Below are positions 48,629-57,219 of a stretch of DNA of 64,000 bases, one piece after another. The translations under genes were made by a program, and so were the position numbers. Source of the stretch: Aurantimonas coralicida DSM 14790. Its GTDB lineage: Bacteria > Pseudomonadota > Alphaproteobacteria > Rhizobiales > Rhizobiaceae. Numbering within the stretch: position 1 is the stretch's first letter; each line of letters begins with the position of its first letter. The stretch lies in the NCBI RefSeq assembly GCF_000421645.1, contig NZ_ATXK01000011.1:1-64000 (forward strand), in the 5' to 3' direction. The notes beneath the pieces were generated by a model. The model was not told the origin of the DNA and did no database searches. It saw only the letters and a program-made list of their open reading frames with translations.

Positions 48629-49477
48629 ATGATGGACAAGCGCCACCGCTCCCGGCTGTTTCGCGAACGTCTCGCCAGCGCAATGACCGCGACCGGCATG
48701 ACCAAGAGCGCCCTCGCCCGGGCGAGCGGCGCCGACAGGTCCACCGTGTCGCTGCTGCTGTCATCCGACGACGGCCGGCTGCCCAATGCCCAGTTCGCCG
48801 CCGAAGCGGCCTCGGCTCTTGGCGTCTCGTCCGACTGGCTGCTCGGCCTGACCGATCGCCCTGAGCGAGCGGCCGAGATGCTGCAGGCCTCGATGCGGAT
48901 CGAGGAAGCCGCGCGGGCGCCCTCCGACGAACTGATCTTCCGCTGGCACGAGGAAGCCCGCGGCTACAAGATCCGCCATGTGCCGGCGACCCTGCCCGAC
49001 ATGCTGAAGTCGGAAGAGGTGCTGCGGTTCGAATATGGCGACTTCCTCGGCCGCACCTCCGACCAGGCGATCGCCGACATGCGCGACCGGCTGGACTATC
49101 TGCGGGCTCCCGACACCGACTACGAAATAGCCATGCCGATCGACGCGCTGGAGGGATTTGCCGCGGGCGAAGGCTATTGACGCGGCCTGCCGGCGGCCGA
49201 GCGCCGCGCCCAGCTCGACCGTCTGCGGCAGCTGACCGAGGAGCTCTACCCCTCGCTCCGGCTCTATCTCTTCGATCGGAAGAAGGTGTTCTCGGCACCC
49301 GTCACCGTGTTCGGGCCGCTGCAGGCGATCATCTATGTCGGGCAGTTCTACCTCGCCTTCCGCGAGCGGCGGCAGGTGCTGGAACTGACCCGCCACATTG
49401 ACGGCCTGATCCGCGAATCGGAGTTCGAGGCCCGGCACACCCCGGCTTTCATCCGCAAGCTGGCCGTCCCGGACTGA
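48629..49477 (+). pseudogene. XRE-type regulator gene interrupted by an in-frame TGA
   Basis: Codons 1-183 encode an N-terminal helix-turn-helix (SALARASGADRSTVSLLLSS near residue 27) and a second region. Codon 184 is TGA (49178-49180). The same frame then stays open for 98 codons of ordinary composition: RGLPAAERRAQLDRL and, further on, IIYVGQFYLAFRERRQVLEL, ending just before the next gene. A TGG to TGA change restores one 282-aa protein, so this looks like a nonsense mutation, a sequencing error, or leaky readthrough (UGA followed by C). No ribosome site precedes the ATG, and GTGATAAACT lies 8-17 nt upstream, so the mRNA may be leaderless. Confidence 0.75.
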
Positions 49478-49483
49478 CGCGGG

Positions 49484-50020
49484 TCAGCCGTTGGCGGTCA
49501 GCTCCGAGGCGTCGGTGCGATCGTTGACCGTGCGCAACGTGTCCGCTGGCTCCGAACCCTTGCCCAGCACGCTGAACGACCCGTCGGTCTCCAGCACCAC
49601 CGCCTCCACATTGGTCATGGCGGCATGGCCGCTCGAGCGCATCGCGGCGATCACCTCGTCCTTGGTCACCCGCTCGTGGCGCAGGGCCGGCGCCAGAAAC
49701 CGGCCGCGAAAGAACAGCAGCGTCGGCTCGGCCTTGATCATGTTGCGAAACCGCGCCGAATAGAGCGACGCGCTGGCCACGCCGTATTGCAGCGCGCACA
49801 GGAGCAGGAACGCCACCAGCCCTTCTGTCAGGGTCACGTCCTTGCTCAGGAGCACCGTGGCCAAGGTTGAACCCAGTGCCACCGTCACCACCAGGTCGAA
49901 GGCGTTCATCTTCGACAGGGTGCGCTTGCCGGTGATCCGCAACAGGAAGACGAGGCCGGCATAGGCCAGCGCCCCGACGATCACGATGCGGAAAAGGTCG
50001 TACCAACTGTCGAAGAACAT
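49484..50020 (-). CDS. DUF421 (YetF-type) membrane protein
   Basis: 178 aa. Three N-terminal membrane helices are followed by a cytoplasmic domain. LLRITGKRTLSKMNAFDLVV near residue 27 is the family signature, and TKDEVIAAMRSSGHAAMTNV near 125 belongs to the soluble domain. Function is poorly known; relatives in spore-formers affect germination or coat proteins. The gene converges on the interrupted regulator gene. Confidence 0.85.
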   Translation of the reverse strand: MFFDSWYDLFRIVIVGALAYAGLVFLLRITGKRTLSKMNAFDLVVTVALGSTLATVLLSKDVTLTEGLVAFLLLCALQYGVASASLYSARFRNMIKAEPTLLFFRGRFLAPALRHERVTKDEVIAAMRSSGHAAMTNVEAVVLETDGSFSVLGKGSEPADTLRTVNDRTDASELTANG

Positions 50021-50165
50021 GATCGCTCGGCTTTGTCCGGGTTCGGTTCTGGCACCGGGGATCGCGAAGCGCCCCGACATGCCGCTTGCAAGAGCCAATC
50101 GCCGAAGCGCGCGACGGTTCCCGCCGCCATCGCAGGAAAGCGCAGGCGTGGGCACTGCGCCCCGA

Positions 50166-50194
50166 TTGTCACCTGCCGTCGCAATCGCTATTTT
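50166..50194 (+). promoter_or_regulatory. Probable promoter upstream of leuC
   Basis: TTGTCA (50166-50171) and TATTTT (50189-50194) are 17 nt apart, a good sigma-70 type match. Transcription would begin at about 50201, on or next to the ATG of a short open frame, giving leuC a leader of about 220 nt. Confidence 0.6.
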
Positions 50195-50200
50195 GTGCCC

Positions 50201-50329
50201 ATGCATCGGATCCGGGACATGAAGGCGCGTCGACGCCTGCCGACCAGCGAGGGCTTCGCCAAGCTCTCCGACCACGCGCGGCTGCCGGGACGTTTCTTCT
50301 ATCGCCTGTTCGCCGCCGACGGCCTCTAG
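50201..50329 (+). CDS. Possible small protein in the leuC leader
   Basis: A 42-codon frame beginning MHRIRDMKARRRLPTS and ending RLFAADGL. Its ATG coincides with the predicted transcription start, so it could be a leaderless message; alternatively translation starts at the second ATG (50219). It is basic, with five leucines but no leucine run, so it is not a classic attenuator peptide. No homologue recognised. Confidence 0.35.
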   Translation: MHRIRDMKARRRLPTSEGFAKLSDHARLPGRFFYRLFAADGL

Positions 50330-50423
50330 GCGCCAGGATGCGAGGGCCGCGAGCCCCCCGCCCATCGTTTCATCCATGCACAGACCGGCCGGAGCGTAAC
50401 GCCCGCCGGAGAAGGACCAACCC

Positions 50424-51839
50424 ATGAGCCAGGCCAAACCGCGCACCCTCTACGACAAGATCTGGGACGAGCATCTCGTCGCCCAGCAGGAGGACGGCTC
50501 CTGCCTCCTCTATATCGACCGCCATCTCGTTCACGAGGTCACCAGCCCGCAGGCCTTCGAGGGCCTGCGCCTGACCGACCGCAAGGTCCGCCAGCCCGAG
50601 CGCACCCTCGCCGTCGTCGACCACAACGTGCCGACGACCGCCGACCGGGTGAACGGCATCAAGAACGAGGAAAGCCGCATTCAGGTCGAGGCGCTGGCCA
50701 GGAACGCCGCCGATTTCGGCATCGAATATTACGACGCCGCCGATCGCCGCCAGGGCATCGTCCACATCATCGGCCCCGAGCAGGGCTTCACCCTGCCCGG
50801 CATGACCATCGTGTGCGGTGACAGCCACACCTCGACCCATGGCGCCTTCGGCGCGCTCGCCCACGGCATCGGCACCTCCGAGGTCGAGCACGTGCTCGCC
50901 ACCCAGACGCTGATCCAGTCCAAGGCGAAGAACATGCTCGTCCAGGTCGATGGTGCGCTGCCCGACGGCGTGACGTCGAAGGACATCATTCTCGCGATTA
51001 TCGGCCAGATCGGCACCGCCGGCGGCACCGGCCACGTCATCGAATATGCCGGCGAGGCGATCCGCGGCCTGTCGATGGAAGGTCGCATGACGATCTGCAA
51101 CATGTCGGTCGAGGCCGGCGCCCGGGCCGGCCTGATCGCGCCCGACGAGACCACCTATCGCTACATCGAGGGCCGTCCGCGCGCGCCCAAGGGCGAAGCC
51201 TTCCAGATGGCCGTCGACTACTGGCGCAGCCTCGCCTCCGACGAGGGCGCCCATTACGACAAGATCGTGCATCTGGACGCGGCGAACCTGCCGCCGATCG
51301 TCTCCTGGGGCTCCTCGCCCGAGGACGTCGTCTCGATCGATGGCGTCGTGCCGGATCCGGCCGCCATCGAGAACGAGAACAAGCGCAAGTCCAAGGAGCG
51401 CGCGCTGGAATATATGGGCCTGACGCCGGGCACGAAGATGACCGACATCAAGGTCGACAAGATCTTCATCGGTTCCTGCACCAACGGCCGCATCGAGGAT
51501 CTGCGGGAAGCCGCCAAGGTCGTCGAGGGCCGTCGCATCGCCGAGGGCGTGTCGGGCATGATCGTGCCGGGCTCGGGCCTGGTGAAGGCGCAGGCCGAGG
51601 AAGAGGGCCTCGACGTCATCTTCAAGGATGCCGGCTTCGAATGGCGCGAGGCGGGCTGCTCCATGTGCCTCGGCATGAACGAGGACCGGCTCGAGGCCGG
51701 CGAGCGCTGCGCCTCGACCTCGAACCGCAATTTCGAGGGCCGGCAGGGCTACAAGGGCCGCACCCACCTGGTCTCGCCGTCCATGGCGGCGGCCGCAGGC
51801 ATCGCCGGTCACTTCGTCGACATCCGCGACTGGCGCTAG
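50424..51839 (+). CDS. leuC: 3-isopropylmalate dehydratase large subunit LeuC
   Basis: 471 aa, full length; GAGAAGGA precedes the ATG. It isomerises isopropylmalate in leucine synthesis with the small subunit LeuD, which is not in the window. Aconitase-type cluster ligands are in FIGSCTNGR near residue 350 and [14 protein letters not shown] near 410. [21 protein letters not shown] near 131 is the substrate region. Confidence 0.98.
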   Translation: MSQAKPRTLYDKIWDEHLVAQQEDGSCLLYIDRHLVHEVTSPQAFEGLRLTDRKVRQPERTLAVVDHNVPTTADRVNGIKNEESRIQVEALARNAADFGIEYYDAADRRQGIVHIIGPEQGFTLPGMTIVCGDSHTSTHGAFGALAHGIGTSEVEHVLATQTLIQSKAKNMLVQVDGALPDGVTSKDIILAIIGQIGTAGGTGHVIEYAGEAIRGLSMEGRMTICNMSVEAGARAGLIAPDETTYRYIEGRPRAPKGEAFQMAVDYWRSLASDEGAHYDKIVHLDAANLPPIVSWGSSPEDVVSIDGVVPDPAAIENENKRKSKERALEYMGLTPGTKMTDIKVDKIFIGSCTNGRIEDLREAAKVVEGRRIAEGVSGMIVPGSGLVKAQAEEEGLDVIFKDAGFEWREAGCSMCLGMNEDRLEAGERCASTSNRNFEGRQGYKGRTHLVSPSMAAAAGIAGHFVDIRDWR

Positions 51840-51848
51840 GAACGAGCC

Positions 51849-51926
51849 GCGTCGCCGCCAAGCGGCGACGCATCGCCTTTGACCACAGGCCTGCAAGGGG
51901 CGGTACCGGCAACGGGGCCGCCCCTT
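51849..51926 (+). terminator. Two hairpins after leuC
   Basis: GCGTCGCCGC / GCGGCGACGC with a CAA loop (51849-51871) is followed by AAGGGGCGG / CCGCCCCTT (51895-51903 and 51918-51926), the latter trailed by TTC. They begin 10 nt after the leuC stop and should end its transcript. Confidence 0.6.
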
Positions 51927-51990
51927 TCGCGTGCATCCTGCCCCGCGTCACAGGCTTGACGCCCGCCGCGTTCCGGTCGACACAGACCGG

Positions 51991-52470
51991 ATGGAAATTC
52001 CGGCCCCCGATATCGACATTGAGCGCCTGCGGCTGGGCGATGCGCGCGATCTGGCGCCGCTGATCTCGGCCTATAACCAGTCGCTGTTTCGCGGCCCGCC
52101 GGGCGCGCCCGACACTTACTATGCCGAGCAATTGCTGCAGGACCGCACCGCCGAGGTGCTGGGCGCGCGGCTGAATGGCCGGCTCGTCGCCTTCGTGATC
52201 TTCTACGACCTGCCGGATGTGTGGACCGGCATGCGTTCCGGCCTTGCCGATCATATCTATGTCGACCACCAGCATCGCCGGAAGGGCATCGCCAAGGCGA
52301 TGATCGATCTTCTCGCCGAAGAGGCCGACGGTCGCGGCTGGTCGAAGCTGGTGCTGCACGCCCCGCGCACGCCGGGCACCGGACGCGGTCTCTACGAAAA
52401 GGTCGCCGATCCGGCCGACTGGGCGAGCTACGTCATCCGCTTCCGCGACCGCGATCCGTCCGAGCGCTGA
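51991..52470 (+). CDS. GNAT-family N-acetyltransferase
   Basis: 159 aa, single GNAT domain. RLRLGDARDLAPLISAYNQS begins the fold, and HIYVDHQHRRKGIAKAMIDL near residue 88 is strand 4 with the acetyl-CoA pyrophosphate loop (HRRKGIA). Substrate unknown. The start is chosen at the family N-terminus; the ribosome site is weak. Confidence 0.82.
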   Translation: MEIPAPDIDIERLRLGDARDLAPLISAYNQSLFRGPPGAPDTYYAEQLLQDRTAEVLGARLNGRLVAFVIFYDLPDVWTGMRSGLADHIYVDHQHRRKGIAKAMIDLLAEEADGRGWSKLVLHAPRTPGTGRGLYEKVADPADWASYVIRFRDRDPSER

Positions 52471-52581
52471 TTCGCCGCGCGCATCGGCTCTAGCGGCGAC
52501 CCGCCCGTCGCGCGCCTTCTTGCCGCGCCTAATCGATTAAGCCGAACCGCCCCCAGCGATCCCGCGCCCAAAGGGTTGCTT

Positions 52582-52593
52582 TCGCAATTGCGA
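52582..52593. promoter_or_regulatory. 12-bp palindrome upstream of sdhC
   Basis: TCGCAATTGCGA is a perfect palindrome, flanked by GCTT on the left and TAAGC on the right, which nearly extends it to 20 bp. It lies in the presumed promoter of sdhCDA. Possible operator; protein unknown. Confidence 0.4.
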
Positions 52594-52600
52594 TAAGCCT

Positions 52601-52617
52601 TTTAGAAGCGTTCCGAT
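52601..52617 (+). promoter_or_regulatory. Candidate Irr (ICE) box upstream of sdhCDA
   Basis: TTTAGAAGCGTTCCGAT matches the iron control element TTTAGAAnnnTTCTAAA at 11 of 14 defined positions, with a perfect left half. It follows a possible promoter TTGCTT-17-CTTTTA and overlaps the -10 region, the right place for repression by Irr under low iron. The target, succinate dehydrogenase, is rich in iron. Confidence 0.5.
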
Positions 52618-52686
52618 CGCTGTAGGGGAAGGGCAACCCGGCCCCCGCGCACAGCGCCTGGCCAATGCGAGGACAAGAAGGCACCC

Positions 52687-53079
52687 ATGTCCGACCTCAA
52701 GACTGCGCGGCCGCTGTCGCCGCATCTTTCGATCTACCGATTCCGCCCGACCATGGCGATGTCGATCCTGCACCGCATCACCGGTTCGGCGCTCTATGTC
52801 GGCACGCTGCTCTTCGTCTGGTGGCTGGTCGCCGCCGCGAGCGGCCCGGAGGCCTTCTCCTACGCCTCGGCCTTCTTCGGCTCGATCATCGGCCGCATCA
52901 TCCTGTTCGGCTACACCTGGGCGCTGCTCCACCACATGTTCGGCGGCATCCGCCATCTGATCTGGGACACCGGCATCGGGCTCAGCAAGGAGACGTCGAC
53001 GAAGCTGGCCCAGGCCACCCTCGTCGCCTCGCTTGCGCTGACGCTGATCCTGTGGGTCGGCATCGTGGTCTTCGGCTGA
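52687..53079 (+). CDS. sdhC: Succinate dehydrogenase cytochrome b556 subunit SdhC
   Basis: 130 aa, three membrane helices. RPLSPHLSIYRFRPTMAMSI at the N-terminus, SILHRITGSAL near residue 26 and LLHHMFGGIRHLIWD near 79 (heme-ligand histidine region) are typical. It anchors the complex and helps form the quinone site. First gene of the sdhCDA unit. Confidence 0.96.
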   Translation: MSDLKTARPLSPHLSIYRFRPTMAMSILHRITGSALYVGTLLFVWWLVAAASGPEAFSYASAFFGSIIGRIILFGYTWALLHHMFGGIRHLIWDTGIGLSKETSTKLAQATLVASLALTLILWVGIVVFG

Positions 53080-53090
53080 GGGATATTTCC

Positions 53091-53471
53091 ATGACTGAGA
53101 TGAGAACCTCGCTTCGCCGCGTCCGCGGCCTCGGCTCCGCCCATGAGGGCACCGGCCATTTCTGGCAGCAGCGCCTGTCGGCGATCTCCAATCTGGTGCT
53201 GATCACCGGCTTCGTGATCCTGCTGATCGTCCTGCACGACCAGCCCTATGCCGAGGTCCGCGCGGCCCTCGCGCATCCGCTGGTGGGACTGCTGGTCGCA
53301 CTGACCGTGATCTCCTTCACCTACCATATGCGTCTCGGCATGCAGGTGATCATCGAGGACTACATTCACGGCACGACCAAGCTGCCGCTGCTGATCCTCA
53401 ACAATTTCTTCGCCATCGCCATCGCCGTCGCGAGCCTGTTCGCGATCGCCCGGATGAGCTTCGGAGTCTGA
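53091..53471 (+). CDS. sdhD: Succinate dehydrogenase membrane anchor subunit SdhD
   Basis: 126 aa, three helices. [20 protein letters not shown] and [10 protein letters not shown] at the N-terminus, and [19 protein letters not shown] near residue 80 with the heme-side histidine, match SdhD. GAGGGA lies 8 nt before the ATG. It precedes sdhA by 2 nt. Confidence 0.95.
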   Translation: MTEMRTSLRRVRGLGSAHEGTGHFWQQRLSAISNLVLITGFVILLIVLHDQPYAEVRAALAHPLVGLLVALTVISFTYHMRLGMQVIIEDYIHGTTKLPLLILNNFFAIAIAVASLFAIARMSFGV

Positions 53472-53473
53472 CC

Positions 53474-55327
53474 ATGGCCACGAACGGCACGAACGCAAAC
53501 GGCCAGCCGCACCGCACGGCGCCGTCCCAGAACGGCAAGGCCTACGAATTCACCGACCACACCTTCGACGTGGTCGTGGTGGGCGCCGGCGGCGCCGGCC
53601 TGCGCGCCACCCTCGGCGCGGCCCAGGCCGGCTTGAAGACCGCCTGCATCACCAAGGTCTTCCCGACCCGCTCGCATACGGTCGCGGCCCAGGGCGGCGT
53701 CGCCGCCTCGCTCGGCAACATGGGCAAGGACGACTGGCGCTGGCACATGTACGACACCGTCAAGGGGTCGGACTGGCTGGGCGACCAGGACGCCATCGAA
53801 TATCTGGTCCGCAACGCGCCGGCCGCCGTCTACGAGCTCGAGCATTTCGGCGTGCCCTTCTCGCGCACCGAGGATGGCCGCATCTACCAGCGTCCCTTCG
53901 GCGGCATGACCACCGAATTCGGCCAGGGCCCGGCCGCGCAGCGCACCTGCGCCGCCGCCGACCGCACCGGCCACGCCATCCTGCACACGCTCTACGGCCA
54001 GTCGCTGCGGTACTCCTCGGAGTTCTTCATCGAGTATTTCGCCATCGATCTGATCATGGACGAAGAGGGTGTGTGCCGCGGCGTCGTGGCGCTCTGCCTC
54101 GATGACGGCACCATCCACCGCTTCCGCGCCAAGAAGACGATCCTGGCCACCGGCGGCTACGGCCGCGCCTATTTCTCCGCCACCTCGGCCCATACCTGCA
54201 CCGGCGACGGCGGCGGCATGGTGCTGCGCGCCGGCCTGCCTTTGCAGGACATGGAATTCGTGCAGTTCCACCCGACCGGCATCTACGGCGCCGGCTGCCT
54301 GATCACCGAGGGCTCGCGCGGCGAAGGCGGCTATCTGACCAATTCCGAGGGCGAGCGCTTCATGGAGCGCTATGCTCCCTCGGCCAAGGATCTGGCCTCG
54401 CGCGACGTCGTCTCGCGCTCGATGACCATGGAGATCCGCGAGGGTCGCGGCGTCGGCAAGAACAAGGACCACATCCACCTGCACCTCGATCATCTCGATC
54501 CGGCGGTGCTGGCCGAGCGGCTTCCGGGCATTTCGGAATCGGCGCGGATCTTTGCCGGCGTCGACGTCACCAAGGAGCCGATCCCGGTGCTGCCGACCGT
54601 CCATTACAACATGGGCGGCATCCCGACGAACTTCCACGGCGAAGTCCTGACCAAGAAGGACGGCAATGCCGATACGGTCGTGCCGGGCCTGATGGCCGTC
54701 GGTGAGGCCGGCTGCGTGTCGGTCCACGGCGCCAACCGCCTCGGCTCCAACTCGCTGATCGACCTAGTCGTCTTCGGCCGGGCCGCAGGCCTTCGCTGCG
54801 CCGAGACGGTCAGCGCGTCGGAAGAGCAGCCCGACCTGCCGGCCGGCGCCGGCGACAACGCGCTCGCCCGCCTCGACCGCTTCCGCTACGCCAATGGCGC
54901 GACGCCGACGGCGGAACTGCGGGCCGACATGCAGAACACCATGCAGTCCAACTGCGCCGTGTTCCGCACCGGCGAAATCCTCGACGAAGGCCACACCAAG
55001 ATCCACGAGGTCTGGAAGGCGTCGGACGACATTCGCGTCACCGATCGCTCGCTGATCTGGAACACCGACCTGATCGAGACGCTGGAATACGACAATCTGA
55101 TCGCCCAGGCGGTGGTGACGATGGATTCGGCGCGCAACCGCACCGAGTCGCGCGGTGCCCATGCCCGCGAGGATTTCCCCGATCGCGACGACGCCAACTG
55201 GATGAAGCACACCCTGTCCTTCTGCGACACGGTCGCCAAGACCGTCACGCTCGAGGATCGGCCGGTGCACACCTACACGCTGTCGAACCAGATCGACTAC
55301 ATCGAGCCGAAGAAGCGGGTCTACTAG
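53474..55327 (+). CDS. sdhA: Succinate dehydrogenase flavoprotein subunit SdhA
   Basis: 617 aa. [19 protein letters not shown] is the FAD Rossmann motif and [11 protein letters not shown] near residue 62 carries the histidine that binds FAD covalently. The active-site region [13 protein letters not shown] near 264 and [11 protein letters not shown] near 420 are intact. A Gln/Asn/Gly-rich leader of about 20 residues precedes the domain. sdhB does not follow; the next gene is trmD in the opposite direction. Confidence 0.98.
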   Translation: MATNGTNANGQPHRTAPSQNGKAYEFTDHTFDVVVVGAGGAGLRATLGAAQAGLKTACITKVFPTRSHTVAAQGGVAASLGNMGKDDWRWHMYDTVKGSDWLGDQDAIEYLVRNAPAAVYELEHFGVPFSRTEDGRIYQRPFGGMTTEFGQGPAAQRTCAAADRTGHAILHTLYGQSLRYSSEFFIEYFAIDLIMDEEGVCRGVVALCLDDGTIHRFRAKKTILATGGYGRAYFSATSAHTCTGDGGGMVLRAGLPLQDMEFVQFHPTGIYGAGCLITEGSRGEGGYLTNSEGERFMERYAPSAKDLASRDVVSRSMTMEIREGRGVGKNKDHIHLHLDHLDPAVLAERLPGISESARIFAGVDVTKEPIPVLPTVHYNMGGIPTNFHGEVLTKKDGNADTVVPGLMAVGEAGCVSVHGANRLGSNSLIDLVVFGRAAGLRCAETVSASEEQPDLPAGAGDNALARLDRFRYANGATPTAELRADMQNTMQSNCAVFRTGEILDEGHTKIHEVWKASDDIRVTDRSLIWNTDLIETLEYDNLIAQAVVTMDSARNRTESRGAHAREDFPDRDDANWMKHTLSFCDTVAKTVTLEDRPVHTYTLSNQIDYIEPKKRVY

Positions 55328-55334
55328 GACCCGT

Positions 55335-55354
55335 CGGCGGGCTTCGGCCCGCCG
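55335..55354. terminator. Hairpin between sdhA and trmD
   Basis: CGGCGGGC and GCCCGCCG enclose a stable C(TTCG)G tetraloop, 8 nt after the sdhA stop and 14 nt past the trmD stop. GCTTT follows on the plus strand. It can serve both convergent operons. Confidence 0.7.
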
Positions 55355-55367
55355 GCTTTCGCCTCGA

Positions 55368-56060
55368 CTAGCGGGACTTGCCCGGCAGGAGGTCGGGCCG
55401 CCGTTCGCGGGTCAACCGCTCGGCCTCGGCGTGGCGCCAGCGCGCCACGGCGCCATGATCGCCCGAGGTCAGCACCGGCGGGATCGTCCGGCCCTCCCAT
55501 TCGGCCGGCCGGGTATAGTGCGGATGCTCCAGGAGCCCGCCCTCGAAGCTCTCCGCATCGCCCGACACCGCATTGCCCATGACGCCGGGCAGAAGCCGCA
55601 CCACCGCGTCGAGCAGCACCAGCGCGCCGACCTCGCCGCCCGACAGGATGTAGTCCCCGATCGAGATTTCCTCGAGGCCGCGTCCCGCGATCACCCGCTC
55701 GTCGACGCCCTCGAAGCGGCCGCAGACGATCACCGCCCCCTCGCCCGCCGCCAGCTCGCGGACCCGTTCCTGGGTCAGCGGCCGGCCGCGCGGGCTCATC
55801 AGGATGCGCGGCCGGGTGTCGGCCTCCGGCGCGGCGTGGTCGAGCGCGGCCGCCACCACGTCGCTGCGCATGACCATGCCCGCGCCCCCGCCCGACGGCG
55901 TGTCGTCCACCATGCGATGACGGCCGATGCCGAAGTCGCGGATCTGCACCGTCTCCAGCGAAAAGTCCCCGCGCTCCAGCGCGCGGCCCGCCAGTGATAC
56001 GCCGAGCGGGCCGGGAAACATCTCCGGATAGAGCGTCAGGATGGAGGCGCGGAAGCTCAT
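55368..56060 (-). CDS. trmD: tRNA (guanine37-N1)-methyltransferase TrmD
   Basis: 230 aa. The N-terminal [14 protein letters not shown] is diagnostic, and [20 protein letters not shown] near residue 133 is the deep trefoil knot that binds S-adenosylmethionine. It methylates G37 of tRNAs reading CNN codons. Fourth gene of the run ffh-rpsP-rimM-trmD, but rplS does not follow. Confidence 0.97.
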   Translation of the reverse strand: MSFRASILTLYPEMFPGPLGVSLAGRALERGDFSLETVQIRDFGIGRHRMVDDTPSGGGAGMVMRSDVVAAALDHAAPEADTRPRILMSPRGRPLTQERVRELAAGEGAVIVCGRFEGVDERVIAGRGLEEISIGDYILSGGEVGALVLLDAVVRLLPGVMGNAVSGDAESFEGGLLEHPHYTRPAEWEGRTIPPVLTSGDHGAVARWRHAEAERLTRERRPDLLPGKSR

Positions 56061-56067
56061 GGCCGGA

Positions 56068-56370
56068 TCAGCCGAGCGGCTGGACGGCGCCGGCTTCGAT
56101 GATCTTCAGGTCGCGGTGCAGCACCTCGACCGAAGCCAGCGCGGCGCGCCAGGCGGCCACATGATCGGACTTGGCGTGCCGCTCCAGGTCCTCGCGGGTC
56201 TCCCATTCCTCGTAGACGCGCAGAAGGCCGGGCTCGACCATGTCCTCGGCGAAAGAATAGACGATGCAGCCCTGCTCCTCGCGGGTCGCGGCGATGACGG
56301 CGCGGGCCGCCTCGCGCACCCGGTCGAGATCGGCCGGGTCGAGACGCTGGATGCCGGAAACGATGATCAT
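56068..56370 (-). CDS. Small antibiotic biosynthesis monooxygenase (ABM) domain protein
   Basis: 100 aa ferredoxin-like fold. [20 protein letters not shown] and [20 protein letters not shown] near residue 52 are typical of ABM/YgiN-like quinol monooxygenases. It lies 7 nt from trmD, inside the rimM-trmD interval, where such a gene is not normally found. Cofactor-free oxygenase activity is possible; the substrate is unknown. Confidence 0.83.
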   Translation of the reverse strand: MIIVSGIQRLDPADLDRVREAARAVIAATREEQGCIVYSFAEDMVEPGLLRVYEEWETREDLERHAKSDHVAAWRAALASVEVLHRDLKIIEAGAVQPLG

Positions 56371-56478
56371 GTGTGTCCTCCCTCGAAAAAGCGGCAGCCG
56401 GCCCCCTCGCCGGCGTGCCTACCGGCAGGTGGTTACGCAATCGGACCGTGCGAGTAAACTGCGCGCCGGGCGGCCGTC

Positions 56479-57063
56479 CTAGCGCTCCATGCGATCGGCG
56501 CCGCCTTCGGCCTCGCCGCCGTCCTCCGGCTCGTCGTCGGGCGTCGCCAGTCCGGCGGGGCCCGGCTCCACCACCATCAGCCGCCGCTCCGCGTCGATCA
56601 CCGGGATCGCCGCCTCGGAGAAGGGGATCATCAGGGTCTGCCCCTTGGTCGGGCGGATCTCGACGATGTCGCCGGCGTTGAAATCGTGGAACGCGATGAC
56701 CGTGCCGACGGCCTCGCCCGCGACGGTCTCGACCGTGTAGCCGACGAGATCCTCCAGATAGAACTCGTCGTCGTCCTCCGGCTCGGGCAGCACCGAACGA
56801 TCGACGAAGAGCTCGCGCCCGTTCAGCCGTTCGGCGTGGTTGCGGTCGGCGACCTCCTTGAAGCGGACCATGACGACGTTCTTGGCGACCCGCGCCGACA
56901 GCACCGTGTAGCGATTGCCGGAAGCGTCGACGAGCGGCCCGTAGGCGCCGAGATCGGTCGGGTCGGCGGTGAAGGAGCGCACGCGGCACTCGCCCTTGAT
57001 GCCCTGGGCCCCGCCGACGACGCCGAGAAGGACCGGGTTCTCGAGCTTGCCGGTCTCAGACAT
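56479..57063 (-). CDS. rimM: Ribosome maturation factor RimM
   Basis: 194 aa. LLGVVGGAQGIKGECRVRSF begins the RimM domain, followed by a PRC barrel (FYLEDLVGYTVETVAGEAVG near residue 100, DFNAGDIVEIRP near 129, MIPFSEAAIP near 145). It assists 30S assembly and binds S19. The acidic C-terminal 25 residues are an extra tail. An ATG five codons earlier is an alternative start. Confidence 0.94.
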   Translation of the reverse strand: MSETGKLENPVLLGVVGGAQGIKGECRVRSFTADPTDLGAYGPLVDASGNRYTVLSARVAKNVVMVRFKEVADRNHAERLNGRELFVDRSVLPEPEDDDEFYLEDLVGYTVETVAGEAVGTVIAFHDFNAGDIVEIRPTKGQTLMIPFSEAAIPVIDAERRLMVVEPGPAGLATPDDEPEDGGEAEGGADRMER

Positions 57064-57219
57064 GGGCGATCTCGCCATGGGACGGATCGCGCTGTGCGCT
57101 CGGGACCGCTTGCTGCATCGGGAACGACTCATTCATTCGGGGTGGGACGCGGCGGCGACAATAGCCCGCCCCGCCCGCCTTGGCGACAGCGGGTGTACGC
57201 CAGACGCGTGACCCCCGCC

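Noticed and set aside
49178-49180. TGA in the XRE-type gene as a selenocysteine codon
   Set aside because: No SECIS-like hairpin follows, the protein is not a redox enzyme, and no selenoprotein family matches.
49177-49401. Part of the frame downstream of the TGA as an independent gene in another frame
   Set aside because: The sequence after the TGA continues in the same frame as the regulator up to 49477, while the alternative frame has Arg/Pro-rich content and no ribosome site.
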